Positions 17,492 to 27,481 of a DNA stretch of 64,000 nt are shown here, piece by piece (the first letter of the stretch is position 1; every line of letters starts with the position of its first letter). Below the pieces are notes generated by a model that was not told where the DNA came from, did no database searches, and saw only the letters and a program-made list of their open reading frames with translations. The position numbers and the translations under genes were made by a program. This DNA comes from an uncultured Alphaproteobacteria bacterium. GTDB lineage: Bacteria > Pseudomonadota > Alphaproteobacteria > Rhodobacterales > Rhodobacteraceae. The stretch covers positions 1 to 64,000 of the forward strand of contig CAKMYZ010000008.1 of the NCBI GenBank assembly GCA_929200255.1, in the 5' to 3' direction.

Positions 17492-18085
17492 ATGGCTAGA
17501 GCAAAATTCCTCGTCGACGCTGAACGCTGCATTGAATGCAACGCCTGCGTCACCGCTTGTAAGAACGAACATGAAGTGCCTTGGGGTATCAACCGCCGAA
17601 AGGTGATCACGATCAATGACGGCGAATCGGGCGAGCGGTCGATATCGGTCGCCTGTATGCATTGTTCGGACGCGCCATGTATGGCGGTCTGCCCGACCGA
17701 CTGCTTCTACCAGACCGCGGACGGTGTGGTCCTGCACTCCAAAGACCTGTGCATCGGTTGCGGCTATTGCTTCTATGCGTGTCCCTTTGGCGCGCCGCAG
17801 TTTCCGCAGGCGGGTAACTTTGGATCACGTGGCAAGATGGACAAATGTACATTCTGTGCTGGCGGTCCGGAAGAGAACAACTCCACCGCTGAGTTCGCCA
17901 AATACGGCCGCAACCGGATTGCCGAAGGCAAGTTGCCGATCTGCGCTGAGATGTGTGCAACCAAGGCCCTCTTGGCGGGTGACGGGGATACAGTGTCGGG
18001 TATCTACCGCGAGCGTGTCGTCGCCCGGGGATTTGGGTCTGGGGCATGGGGCTGGGGTACGGCCTATGATCAAAAGGGCGGCTAA
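17492..18085 (+). CDS. fdh3B: Formate dehydrogenase iron-sulfur (beta) subunit, FDH3 type
   Basis: This 197-aa protein passes electrons from the catalytic subunit to the cytochrome b. It has four 4Fe-4S motifs: CIECNACVTACKNE (about 11), CMHCSDAPCMAVCPTD (about 56), CIGCGYCFYACPFG (about 90) and the outlying pairs CTFC (about 120) and CAEMCATKAL (about 151). There is no signal peptide, so it would be exported as a complex with the Tat-bearing alpha subunit. It follows fdhA after 12 bases. The downstream spacer contains a hairpin that may lower expression of the cytochrome gene. Confidence 0.95.
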   Translation: MARAKFLVDAERCIECNACVTACKNEHEVPWGINRRKVITINDGESGERSISVACMHCSDAPCMAVCPTDCFYQTADGVVLHSKDLCIGCGYCFYACPFGAPQFPQAGNFGSRGKMDKCTFCAGGPEENNSTAEFAKYGRNRIAEGKLPICAEMCATKALLAGDGDTVSGIYRERVVARGFGSGAWGWGTAYDQKGG

Positions 18086-18109
18086 CCGCCCGGTTTCTGC
18101 CAACAAAAG

Positions 18110-18136
18110 GGGCGGCCTGTCTTGGGCCGCCCTTCT
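18110..18136 (+). terminator. Hairpin in the fdh3B-cytochrome b spacer
   Basis: GGGCGGCC (18110-18117) pairs perfectly with GGCCGCCC (18125-18132) across a 7-base loop, followed by TTCTTT. The T-tract is imperfect, so this looks like a partial terminator or an mRNA-stabilising stem inside the operon, lowering expression of the cytochrome subunit relative to the upstream genes. A smaller stem (GGGCGG/CCGCCC) surrounds the fdh3B stop codon. Confidence 0.6.
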
Positions 18137-18162
18137 TTGATCCGCCGAAAGAGGACTGAACT

Positions 18163-19350
18163 ATGCTACGCATCCTTGCCCTGATTTCGCTGTTTTGGAC
18201 CGTTGCCCTTGTGCCTGCTATGGCACAGGAAACTGTCGATGATGCGCGCGCCGCAACTGGTGGGGCGCAGACGCTTGAAGACATTCTGCGCAGGCAAGAA
18301 GGCCTGAAGATTGATGACAGCTTCCGAAGTGATCTGACTGGCGACCCAAATGCCGCGGCGGTGCCGAGTGATCAGCTGGGGACCTTGGGGGGGGCATCGG
18401 ACCCCGACCTGTGGCGTGGCCTGCGCTACAACGCGGCTGATGTAAGCACCCAACAGCGCGGCCCTGCGGCAACAACACTGATCCAGGATGGTGGCATGTG
18501 GTGGTTATCGTTCCGTCGGGGCGCGCTGTTGTCTTTTGGCGCCTATCTGCTGGGCGGTACGCTTTTGGCGCTGGGGTTGTTCTATTTGGTCCGCGGGCGG
18601 ATTCGCATTGACGGTGAAAAGACCGGACGCTCCATCACGCGCTTCAAAGCGTTTGAAAGGTTTGGTCACTGGCTTTTGGCCACGTCGTTTTTGATCCTTG
18701 GCGCGACCGGTCTTATTACACTTTTCGGTCGCAAGTTTCTGATCCCGGTTTTCGGCCCCGAAAGTTTTTCGACAATCGCGGTTGGCAGCAAGTGGGTTCA
18801 CAACAATGTATCATGGGCGTTTATCGTCGCGCTTGTTATCATCTTCGTGGTTTGGGTGGTGCACAATATTCCCGACAGAACGGATCTGCGTTGGCTGGCT
18901 AAGGCAGGTGGCCTGTTTGGTGGAGAGCATCCGCCTGCGAAGAAATTCAATGCGGGTCAAAAGCTGATCTTCTGGTCGGTGATTATCCTGGGGGGATCGA
19001 TAGCGGCGTCGGGCCTGTCACTTCTGTTCCCGTTTGAATTCAATTTGTTTGGGCACACGTTCTCCACGCTTAATAGCTGGGGCGTGCCCGGATGGTTTGG
19101 GGCTGATGATTTGCCTTATCCGCTACAGCCACAGGAAGAGATGCAATATGCTCAGCTTTGGCACGCAATCGTCAGTTTTGTCCTGTTGGCAATCATCTTT
19201 GCGCATATCTATCTTGGTTCGGTCGGGATGGAAGGTGCCTTTGATGCGATGGGAAAAGGCGAAGTCGAAGAACAGTGGGCGCGTGAACATCACAGCATCT
19301 GGGCCGAGGAAACGCTTGGTGCCAAGCAATCCAAGGAAGGAGGCGCATGA
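18163..19350 (+). CDS. Formate dehydrogenase cytochrome b (gamma) subunit
   Basis: This 395-aa membrane subunit anchors the enzyme and transfers electrons to quinone. A signal peptide (about 1-21, ending PAMAQ) and about 95 exported residues precede the cytochrome b domain, an N-terminal extension beyond the roughly 200-residue core. The core has helices starting about 125, 165, 215, 265 and 330 and His residues suited to haem b ligation (RFGHWLLA, KWVHNNVSW, LWHAIVSF, FAHIYLG). It lies 77 bases after fdh3B and one base before a 42-aa peptide gene. Confidence 0.92.
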   Translation: MLRILALISLFWTVALVPAMAQETVDDARAATGGAQTLEDILRRQEGLKIDDSFRSDLTGDPNAAAVPSDQLGTLGGASDPDLWRGLRYNAADVSTQQRGPAATTLIQDGGMWWLSFRRGALLSFGAYLLGGTLLALGLFYLVRGRIRIDGEKTGRSITRFKAFERFGHWLLATSFLILGATGLITLFGRKFLIPVFGPESFSTIAVGSKWVHNNVSWAFIVALVIIFVVWVVHNIPDRTDLRWLAKAGGLFGGEHPPAKKFNAGQKLIFWSVIILGGSIAASGLSLLFPFEFNLFGHTFSTLNSWGVPGWFGADDLPYPLQPQEEMQYAQLWHAIVSFVLLAIIFAHIYLGSVGMEGAFDAMGKGEVEEQWAREHHSIWAEETLGAKQSKEGGA

Positions 19351-19351
19351 T

Positions 19352-19480
19352 ATGAAAGCTTTCCTTCTGTCTGTTCTGGCCTTGGTCGTCATATCTGTTG
19401 GAGCAAACCAGATACTGGTCCGCATGGAAGGTGCCGGGGCAATTGGCAGCACGACATCGGTCAATGTGCGCGTAGATTGA
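19352..19480 (+). CDS. 42-aa membrane peptide at the end of the fdh operon
   Basis: A short frame begins at ATG 19352, one base after the cytochrome b stop, with AAGGAAGGAGG just upstream inside that gene. It encodes one hydrophobic segment (AFLLSVLALVVISVGANQIL) and a polar tail (GAGAIGSTTSVNVRVD). The strong ribosome binding site and tight spacing argue that it is translated. It could be a small subunit of the dehydrogenase membrane part or a secreted peptide; I do not know a name for the family. Confidence 0.65.
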   Translation: MKAFLLSVLALVVISVGANQILVRMEGAGAIGSTTSVNVRVD

Positions 19481-19502
19481 ACGGTTCAGCCTGCTGTTGG
19501 GC

Positions 19503-20165
19503 CTAGATACCGCCAGCGGTCATTGCGCTGGCAATGGCCTCGTATGAATTGCGGATGTGCGACTCCATGATTTTTGCAGCATCCTCAGTTCGGCCATCAA
19601 ATAGGTGGCTGACAATCTCCGTATGTTGGTTCCAAACGGAACCAATCACTTCAGGGTCGCGCAGCACCTCTGACATCGATCGGCGGATGTGGTGCCAGTT
19701 CGTTTTCATGGAGCATTCAATCACCCGGTTGTTACTCCAACTATAGATCATTTCGTGGAACATCATGTCGGCATGAACTAAACCGCCAAGTGCGCCTTGT
19801 TTCAAAGCTTTTTCCCCCACGCGCAGAACCCTATCAGCACGTCTTTTGTCAGCATCAGTTAGTGATCTGCCTGCCAAGCGCACCGCGAAAGGCTCGATAA
19901 CTGTGCGGTATTCGAAAATCGAGCGAAAGAGGCTTTCATCAAAGCGCACGACTACAACGCTGCGCCTACCCGTGTCCTTGACCATGCCATTCGCCTTCAG
20001 GATCGAAATGGCGCTGTTGACCGGCTGGCGTGAGACGTCCAACTTGGCTGCAATTTCGTCCTGGTTCAGCCGCTCGCCCGGCAAGATTTCACCGGTGCAG
20101 ATCGCATTCAAGAGGATCTCGTAGGTTTCTTCGACCAGAGTGCGCTTTGGTGTCACTGCCTCCAT
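19503..20165 (-). CDS. GntR-family regulator, FCD subgroup
   Basis: This 220-aa DNA-binding regulator has an N-terminal winged helix (about 8-75; LLNAICTGEILPGERLNQDEIAAKLDVSRQPVNSAISIL) and a C-terminal FCD ligand-binding domain (about 85-210). The FCD metal site is suggested by HADMMFHEMIY near 128 and later His residues (HHIRR, HTEIVSH, ESHIRNS). Members respond to small organic acids. It is convergent with the fdh operon and 22 bases from its end. The operator-like palindrome at 12401-12414 is a plausible target, so formate dehydrogenase control is likely but not proven. Confidence 0.88.
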   Translation of the reverse strand: MEAVTPKRTLVEETYEILLNAICTGEILPGERLNQDEIAAKLDVSRQPVNSAISILKANGMVKDTGRRSVVVVRFDESLFRSIFEYRTVIEPFAVRLAGRSLTDADKRRADRVLRVGEKALKQGALGGLVHADMMFHEMIYSWSNNRVIECSMKTNWHHIRRSMSEVLRDPEVIGSVWNQHTEIVSHLFDGRTEDAAKIMESHIRNSYEAIASAMTAGGI

Positions 20166-20578
20166 TTGCCAACCTCGTTGTTGTTCGCTTAGCCATATCT
20201 ATCATTTATGGGCGCCGTGGATAGTTCTTCTTGTATCTTGTGTGCGAGGTAAGGCGTTTTGATGGCTGAGCGGCCACCAGGTGGGATACTTGCCATCGGA
20301 GTCGGCATGGGCACGACGCGCAGGTATTATGTTTAGCACAGTACGGATCGAACTAAGGCAGTTTAAGGCGCAAAAACGCCCTCTACACAGAAATTGGGCG
20401 CAGTATTCACCAATTTTGGCCACATTCGGGTGTTGTTGTGGAATAGATCGCCACACACCCGGTTTACACTCACCCCCTGACCACCCCAGCGAGGCGCTGC
20501 TCTTTCATGAGCGGCGCCTATTCTTATGGGACATCAAAGAGGCCGATAGACCCTGGGTAGAATACCGAAGTGCGCCCA
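20166..20578. other. Gene-free spacer upstream of the GntR gene
   Basis: This 413-base stretch lies between the GntR start (minus) and the stop of the MFS gene (minus). I found no credible coding sequence; the open frames lack ribosome binding sites and recognisable content. It presumably holds the GntR promoter at its left end. A GAGGCGCTGC...GAGCGGCGCC stretch at 20489-20518 can fold weakly and could serve the MFS transcript's 3' end. Confidence 0.4.
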
Positions 20579-21745
20579 TCAGTTCTTGATCAACTCCGGT
20601 TTCTGCGCGCTGATCTGGTGAAGGCCCTTTGTCGCTTGATAGGCGGCGAGGATGGCGATAGCCGACAGAGTGCTGATCCCGCTGACCATTAGAAATGTCG
20701 TTGATTGGGTAAGGGCAAAGATTGTCACAACACCGCCTATGCGCGCAAATGAGATGTCAAAGCTGGCGGACAAAGCACTTGTGCCCTTGGGCGCAAACTT
20801 CAAAACCAACATGGTCGAAGGGGCATTGCTGCAGGCCAACCCTGCGCCAACAAGCACCGATGCAAGCGCCCACATGGCAAGGGTGTTAGCATAACATGCA
20901 AGGCTGAAGCCGACGGCGATAAAGGCTGGTGCGATGGTCAGGATGCTGCGAACATGAGGCGCATCTACGAGGTTTCTCAAAAATGTGCTCGTGATGGAAA
21001 ATGTGAGCCACATGATCGACAAGGCTAACCCGATGCTGACGACTGGTACGTCGCTTTGGGCAAGCCGGATCGGGACGTAGAAAAGGTAAAATGAAATCGC
21101 GCCATAGGTGCAGTAGATGTAACCAAACAACAGCCGAAGCTCCGGTGATCGCAACACTTTGACATGATCTTTGCAGACTGTGGGTTTGGTCGGCGCTTCG
21201 TCTGGAACATCACCACCTCGCACAACCGCAAGTGCAGCGACCGAGATGATTGCAAAAGTGACGAATGCGAAACTCCAGTCAAACCCCGCAAGCACACTGC
21301 CGTAAAGAAGCGGCGCAAGGGCTGCGGCATAACCCGCAACGCTACCCCAGAGGATGAGGATTCTACCGGGCCTTTCTGGAGATGCTCGTGTCAGAAGGAT
21401 CGGCACCAAGGGTGAAAATACCCCGCCACCAAAGCCTTGCAAGGCCCGCGCACTAATGATGATTTGAAAACTTTCTGCCAATGCCACGAACGCTGACCCC
21501 AAGGCGAAACAGAGCACGCCGAGGGCAAAGACCTTGATGGTTGCAAACCTGTCGCCAAGCCACCCGCCAATGAGGACTCCAACAGCAACAGCAATGCCAT
21601 ATGCGTTAAAGAACCAAGCCAGTTCGCGGATAGAGAGGTCAAATTCTGCCTTGATCGTCGGCAAGAATAGCGGGACCAAAGTGAGCTCCATCACAAAAGC
21701 GATGCTCACGGCGATTGATCCAAAGATTGTTCTACGAGATGACAC
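20579..21745 (-). CDS. MFS transporter
   Basis: This 388-aa protein has about twelve hydrophobic helices and the major facilitator loop motif GGWLGDRFATIKVF between helices 2 and 3 (about 60-73). Other typical pieces are ALQGFGGGVFSPLVPILL (about 98-115) and RPGRILILWGSVAGY. The substrate cannot be read from the sequence; drug/H+ antiporter relatives are the closest impression. It is the last of three minus-strand genes with a LysR-like regulator and an unknown 274-aa protein upstream, so all three may act together. Confidence 0.88.
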   Translation of the reverse strand: MSSRRTIFGSIAVSIAFVMELTLVPLFLPTIKAEFDLSIRELAWFFNAYGIAVAVGVLIGGWLGDRFATIKVFALGVLCFALGSAFVALAESFQIIISARALQGFGGGVFSPLVPILLTRASPERPGRILILWGSVAGYAAALAPLLYGSVLAGFDWSFAFVTFAIISVAALAVVRGGDVPDEAPTKPTVCKDHVKVLRSPELRLLFGYIYCTYGAISFYLFYVPIRLAQSDVPVVSIGLALSIMWLTFSITSTFLRNLVDAPHVRSILTIAPAFIAVGFSLACYANTLAMWALASVLVGAGLACSNAPSTMLVLKFAPKGTSALSASFDISFARIGGVVTIFALTQSTTFLMVSGISTLSAIAILAAYQATKGLHQISAQKPELIKN

Positions 21746-21824
21746 TAAAATGCGGCCGATCGAGGTGGTTTCAAAAAAATGATCTTGTACACTCGATCAA
21801 CCAAGGTCGAGAACGACGACGTAT

Positions 21825-22649
21825 TTACCCTTTTGTATCAATTGACGTCAGGGTTGCATGGACGGCCGCAATCTGCGCGCCTTGCTGCAGTGTCTCTGCC
21901 TCTTGCGAGAGCGCGTTTGCCATATCGTTTGCATTCATCCAGATCAGATAGTCCTCGTCAGTAATTTGTCGATCTGGTCCAATCCACTTGCCGGGCTCGC
22001 AATGACTATAGCCATAGCGCAGATGGGCGCCCTTCGCTGCAAGCTGCTTGGGTACAAGTGCAAACATATAGTCTGGGGTCCAGGTTTGTTGCACGATTTC
22101 AAAGAGCAAGCGTGACAGTAGGTTTGTAGCACCGCGGCTGCGCGGTCCACCCAACCCACGGTTCGGCAACCAGAAATCGCCATGATAGCAAACTCTTCCT
22201 GTGACAGATTTGAGCGCTTCAGGACCGGTATAGAACGTCAGGTCGGGGTCGGGCGTCGTGTCGGGTGTGATGTACTTATGGCGATGAATCTCAAGGTGTC
22301 TACCAAGGGAAATGCCGGGCAAGTCCAGTAGTCGGACGGCCTGCGTATGGATCACCTCATTCGCGTCGTTGAAACCGCAGACCCAAAACCCGTTTGTTTC
22401 ATCAATGAAAGAGCTGGCGGTATCGAAAATCGGATACAGGCCACCGCGATCAGTCTGAGAGTTCCTGTAGGACCGGTACAGTGAAAAATCGCCACCAACC
22501 TCGACCCGCATACCCGCGTCTTCGAGTTCACGGAGAACCCCGGACACGTTCTTGATCATGCCAAAAATACTTTGCGCCGACATCACTTGTCCCTTCATCG
22601 CCTCGTGCGACTTGAGCATCACTTCTATCAGATCGTGAATATTGTGCAC
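21825..22649 (-). CDS. Conserved-looking protein of unknown function (274 aa)
   Basis: I do not recognise this protein. It is soluble, 274 aa, with no signal peptide. The N-terminal 45 residues are helical; a central part carries FDTASSFIDETNGFWVCGF, VRLLDLPG and GRHLEIHRHKYI, and the second half has GRVCYHGDFWLPNRG and LRYGYSHCEPGKWIGPD. The aromatic and His-rich composition suggests a small enzyme or acyltransferase-like fold, without a motif to prove it. It lies between an MFS transporter and an atypical LysR-like regulator on the same strand, with 62 bases to the regulator, which suggests a shared operon. Confidence 0.65.
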   Translation of the reverse strand: MHNIHDLIEVMLKSHEAMKGQVMSAQSIFGMIKNVSGVLRELEDAGMRVEVGGDFSLYRSYRNSQTDRGGLYPIFDTASSFIDETNGFWVCGFNDANEVIHTQAVRLLDLPGISLGRHLEIHRHKYITPDTTPDPDLTFYTGPEALKSVTGRVCYHGDFWLPNRGLGGPRSRGATNLLSRLLFEIVQQTWTPDYMFALVPKQLAAKGAHLRYGYSHCEPGKWIGPDRQITDEDYLIWMNANDMANALSQEAETLQQGAQIAAVHATLTSIDTKG

Positions 22650-22711
22650 TACTTTTGGGTAAATTTACTGAAGCGCCGCGTTTTTTGTAACGAATTGCGT
22701 CGTCAGAGTGC

Positions 22712-23602
22712 CTATTCCGGAAAGGCGCGTAGCGAATCCATCACGATGTGTTCGCGCAGATCTGGCGGCTCAATGTCTTTGGTGGCATCAATGTCGACTT
22801 GATCCGTGATGATCGCAAGCACGCTGAGTCCCGGTGTGCCATCAGGAAACACGCACCCCAGAAGCAAGCGCTGGAACGTCACCGGCAGAGGTTCTCCGCC
22901 ATCTTTGGCCAGGTAGGCATAAATGTGATCAAGGCGCACGCCCCCTTCTTCGTAGATGCGGGAATAGGCGCCTGCGATGAATTCGTTGTACTCATCGCCG
23001 ACATCATCTTCGTTCATCAGCTTGCCGATTGCGCTTTTTGACCATGCCCAGCCGAACCATTTTGCATAGGCCGACTCTGACCCGATATCGACAAAGACCC
23101 ACCCTGCGGGGCTCTTACGATACAGCAGCGAGTATGGCCTTATGAGCTCCATCTGTTCATGTTCGATACGCGTTTCAGCGTTGCCCCAAGCAACAAGCGC
23201 CTTGCGCATCAGTGGTAGGCCCCGAAGGGCGACCTGAGATACCGAGTGCTGCTGCGAGAAAAACATCAGCCCGTTTTCGTCCGTATATTGAAACTTCTCC
23301 AACCCATGTGAAGAATTCTTTTTCAAAGCAGACTGACCAGCCCACAAATCAAGCTGCAAAAGCAGTGACTTGGCACCGTCGAGCGAACCTTTGCCTTGTG
23401 GCGTCAGACGGTACTGACGGTCAACGACTTCAAAAAGTGCCTCGCCGCGGATTGTTTCCAGATCGTTGATGTGGCGGCGTACTGTTTGGCGGGTTGCGCC
23501 AAGCTCTGCACAGGTCTTAGACAGGTTAAGGTTCCTGCTCATGCAAACAAACGCGCGCAGCATGGCGACCGTAACACCGCTGTTGTTTTTCGATTGGTAC
23601 AA
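22712..23602 (-). CDS. LysR-like HTH protein with an atypical C-terminal domain
   Basis: This 296-aa protein starts with a LysR-type winged helix (about 12-70; MLRAFVCMSRNLNLSKTCAELGATRQTVRRHINDLE and LFEVVDRQYRLTPQG). The remainder does not look like the usual periplasmic-binding-protein effector domain. It contains YSLLYRKSPAGWVFVDIG and ESAYAKWFGWAWSKSAIG (about 150-190), reminiscent of a PAS-like sensor, then GVFPDGTPG-type turns. It probably regulates the unknown 274-aa gene and the MFS gene downstream. The start ATG 23602 is the first in frame. Confidence 0.75.
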   Translation of the reverse strand: MYQSKNNSGVTVAMLRAFVCMSRNLNLSKTCAELGATRQTVRRHINDLETIRGEALFEVVDRQYRLTPQGKGSLDGAKSLLLQLDLWAGQSALKKNSSHGLEKFQYTDENGLMFFSQQHSVSQVALRGLPLMRKALVAWGNAETRIEHEQMELIRPYSLLYRKSPAGWVFVDIGSESAYAKWFGWAWSKSAIGKLMNEDDVGDEYNEFIAGAYSRIYEEGGVRLDHIYAYLAKDGGEPLPVTFQRLLLGCVFPDGTPGLSVLAIITDQVDIDATKDIEPPDLREHIVMDSLRAFPE

Positions 23603-23911
23603 CTCGTCTCCAAAGTATTCGTGGCGCTTGAACGTGGTGGATCAACAGAATGAGTCCGTCGGCAATCGTATCTCAGGCTGGGAAAATTAGAAGGGGTAGA
23701 AACATTGCATTTGCGGCGGCATGGGCGCTTTGTTACACGAAGATATCAATTTTTATAACTTTTTCACAACCGCCATTCGCCCACCAACACATTCAACCGA
23801 CCACCCGTTGCTCTCAAATGTCCCAAATCGGCACACAGGCGGACATTATTCAAACTGTCGCCATCGTTTGAACACTTTGCTTTGGAGTATCGAGTGGTGA
23901 AAGGAGCTGCT
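23603..23911. other. Divergent spacer, AT-rich
   Basis: The 309 bases between the LysR-like gene (minus) and the 88-aa gene (plus) contain no convincing coding sequence. The middle (about 23740-23790) is AT-rich and includes short A/T runs, so it probably holds divergent promoters. AAGGAG at 23901-23906 is the ribosome binding site for the downstream small gene. Confidence 0.4.
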
Positions 23912-24178
23912 ATGAACATCATTAGTTTTCTTAACAAGTCTGCAACGCTCTCAAGTCCACCACCAGGGTCCATCAACGTCCTGTTAGGTGACAAGGTCGA
24001 AGGGCCGGGTGGCAAATGGATTCCCTGTGCTACCAAAGTGGCTGATGGGTCGTACTACTCGGGGCTGTTTCAGGTGGGACCTGGCAAAAGGCAGGTGTGT
24101 GCGGCCAGTGTGCCGCTGCCTAGCCCTGAAGAGGCCTTATCTCGCGCGATCGAACTGGCATCATCAGCCGCCGCATAG
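23912..24178 (+). CDS. Small unknown protein (88 aa)
   Basis: An 88-aa reading frame begins at ATG 23912, with AAGGAG placed five bases upstream. The protein is soluble with two visible parts: a Gly/Pro-rich N-terminal half (SPPPGSINVLLGDKVEGPGG) and a C-terminal helix (SPEEALSRAIELASSAAA). I recognise no family. The strong ribosome binding site supports translation. It lies alone at the edge of a gene-poor stretch, divergent from the atypical LysR-like regulator, which might control it. Confidence 0.5.
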   Translation: MNIISFLNKSATLSSPPPGSINVLLGDKVEGPGGKWIPCATKVADGSYYSGLFQVGPGKRQVCAASVPLPSPEEALSRAIELASSAAA

Positions 24179-26471
<2,293 letters not shown>

Positions 26472-26500
26472 CAGTGGCATATGCAAGGTCTGCTTAGGCA

Positions 26501-27373
26501 CTAACGCCCGCGCCGCGCGCCACCGCGGTTGCCGTAATGCGCACGCAGGATACTGACCAGCTTGCGGTATGCCGCCCGGTGGCGGTTGCGAAGGTTGAGG
26601 CCAACAAAGACGGGTTGCGCGATTACTGGGGCATCTGCGACAGGTTTGCAGCTATCTGAATCAACCAGTGCCTGGGCCGAGTGGCGCAGAACATAGGCCG
26701 TGCCGGACAATGACGTCAGCAAATCCACCATCGCCGCATTTTGCCCGATAGAGAGCGAGACATCGGCAAGCCGCGGCAGTAACGCGGCGTGGTTTGCGGA
26801 GAAGGCGGGCGCATAGTTCGCCAGAATATAGCTGGCCGGATCAACGTCGCTCAGGCGGGTCGCATCGGTTGATACCATGACATAACTGACGTCACCCAAT
26901 GTCTCAAAATGGAGATCAGGCTGGGCCTTTGGCGTATACAATACTGCGATGTCTTGTGCGCCAGAAGTCAAATCAGAACACATTTGACCAGAGTAATCTG
27001 CCTCAAACAGGAATGCGGTATCGGGCATGACGCCACGGAATTGGCTGATCAGTTTGTCGATGGCAAGGCCCACCAGATCATGCTGCAATCCGACGCGCAT
27101 GGTCACGCCGGCAATGGCAGAATCGCGTGTGGCATTCAGAGCGGTCACCCAGTTGTGCCGCAGGCTGCGGGCGTGTGGCTCAAACCGCAGCCCTTCGGTC
27201 GTGAGCGAGGTGCCCGAGCGCGAGCGTTGAAATAAGCGCACGCCCATCGTGGTCTCAAGCGACCGGATTCGTCCAGAGACTGTGGATTGCGTGATTTCCA
27301 ACCGCTCTGCTGTTTGGTTGAAGCTGCGGGTCTCGCACAGGTCGAGAAAGGTTTCGATCAATTCCATTTGCAT
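26501..27373 (-). CDS. LysR-family regulator next to MttB-like gene
   Basis: This 290-aa regulator has a LysR HTH (about 3-62; IETFLDLCETRSFNQTAERLEITQSTVSGRIRSLETTMGVRLF) and a substrate-binding effector domain to about residue 285. The start at ATG 27373 gives the usual short N-terminus; an earlier in-frame start at 27442 would run into the divergent MttB leader. It is divergent from the MttB-family gene with 108 bases between, the classic arrangement for a LysR regulator and its target. The C-terminal tail is Arg/Gly rich (GNRGGARRGR), unusual for the family. Confidence 0.88.
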   Translation of the reverse strand: MQMELIETFLDLCETRSFNQTAERLEITQSTVSGRIRSLETTMGVRLFQRSRSGTSLTTEGLRFEPHARSLRHNWVTALNATRDSAIAGVTMRVGLQHDLVGLAIDKLISQFRGVMPDTAFLFEADYSGQMCSDLTSGAQDIAVLYTPKAQPDLHFETLGDVSYVMVSTDATRLSDVDPASYILANYAPAFSANHAALLPRLADVSLSIGQNAAMVDLLTSLSGTAYVLRHSAQALVDSDSCKPVADAPVIAQPVFVGLNLRNRHRAAYRKLVSILRAHYGNRGGARRGR

Positions 27374-27481
27374 GACTGTACTCTGCACTAATCGGTTTTT
27401 TCGATCAATAATAAGCGGATTGCCTGATTGAAGAGACCCCAAAGCGGATCAATACTCAAGCGCGGACAGGAGGGTTCATCG

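Noticed and set aside
20281..20589. 102-codon plus-strand frame in the spacer beside the MFS gene
   Set aside because: It has no Shine-Dalgarno sequence, odd composition, and runs into the end of the MFS gene on the other strand.
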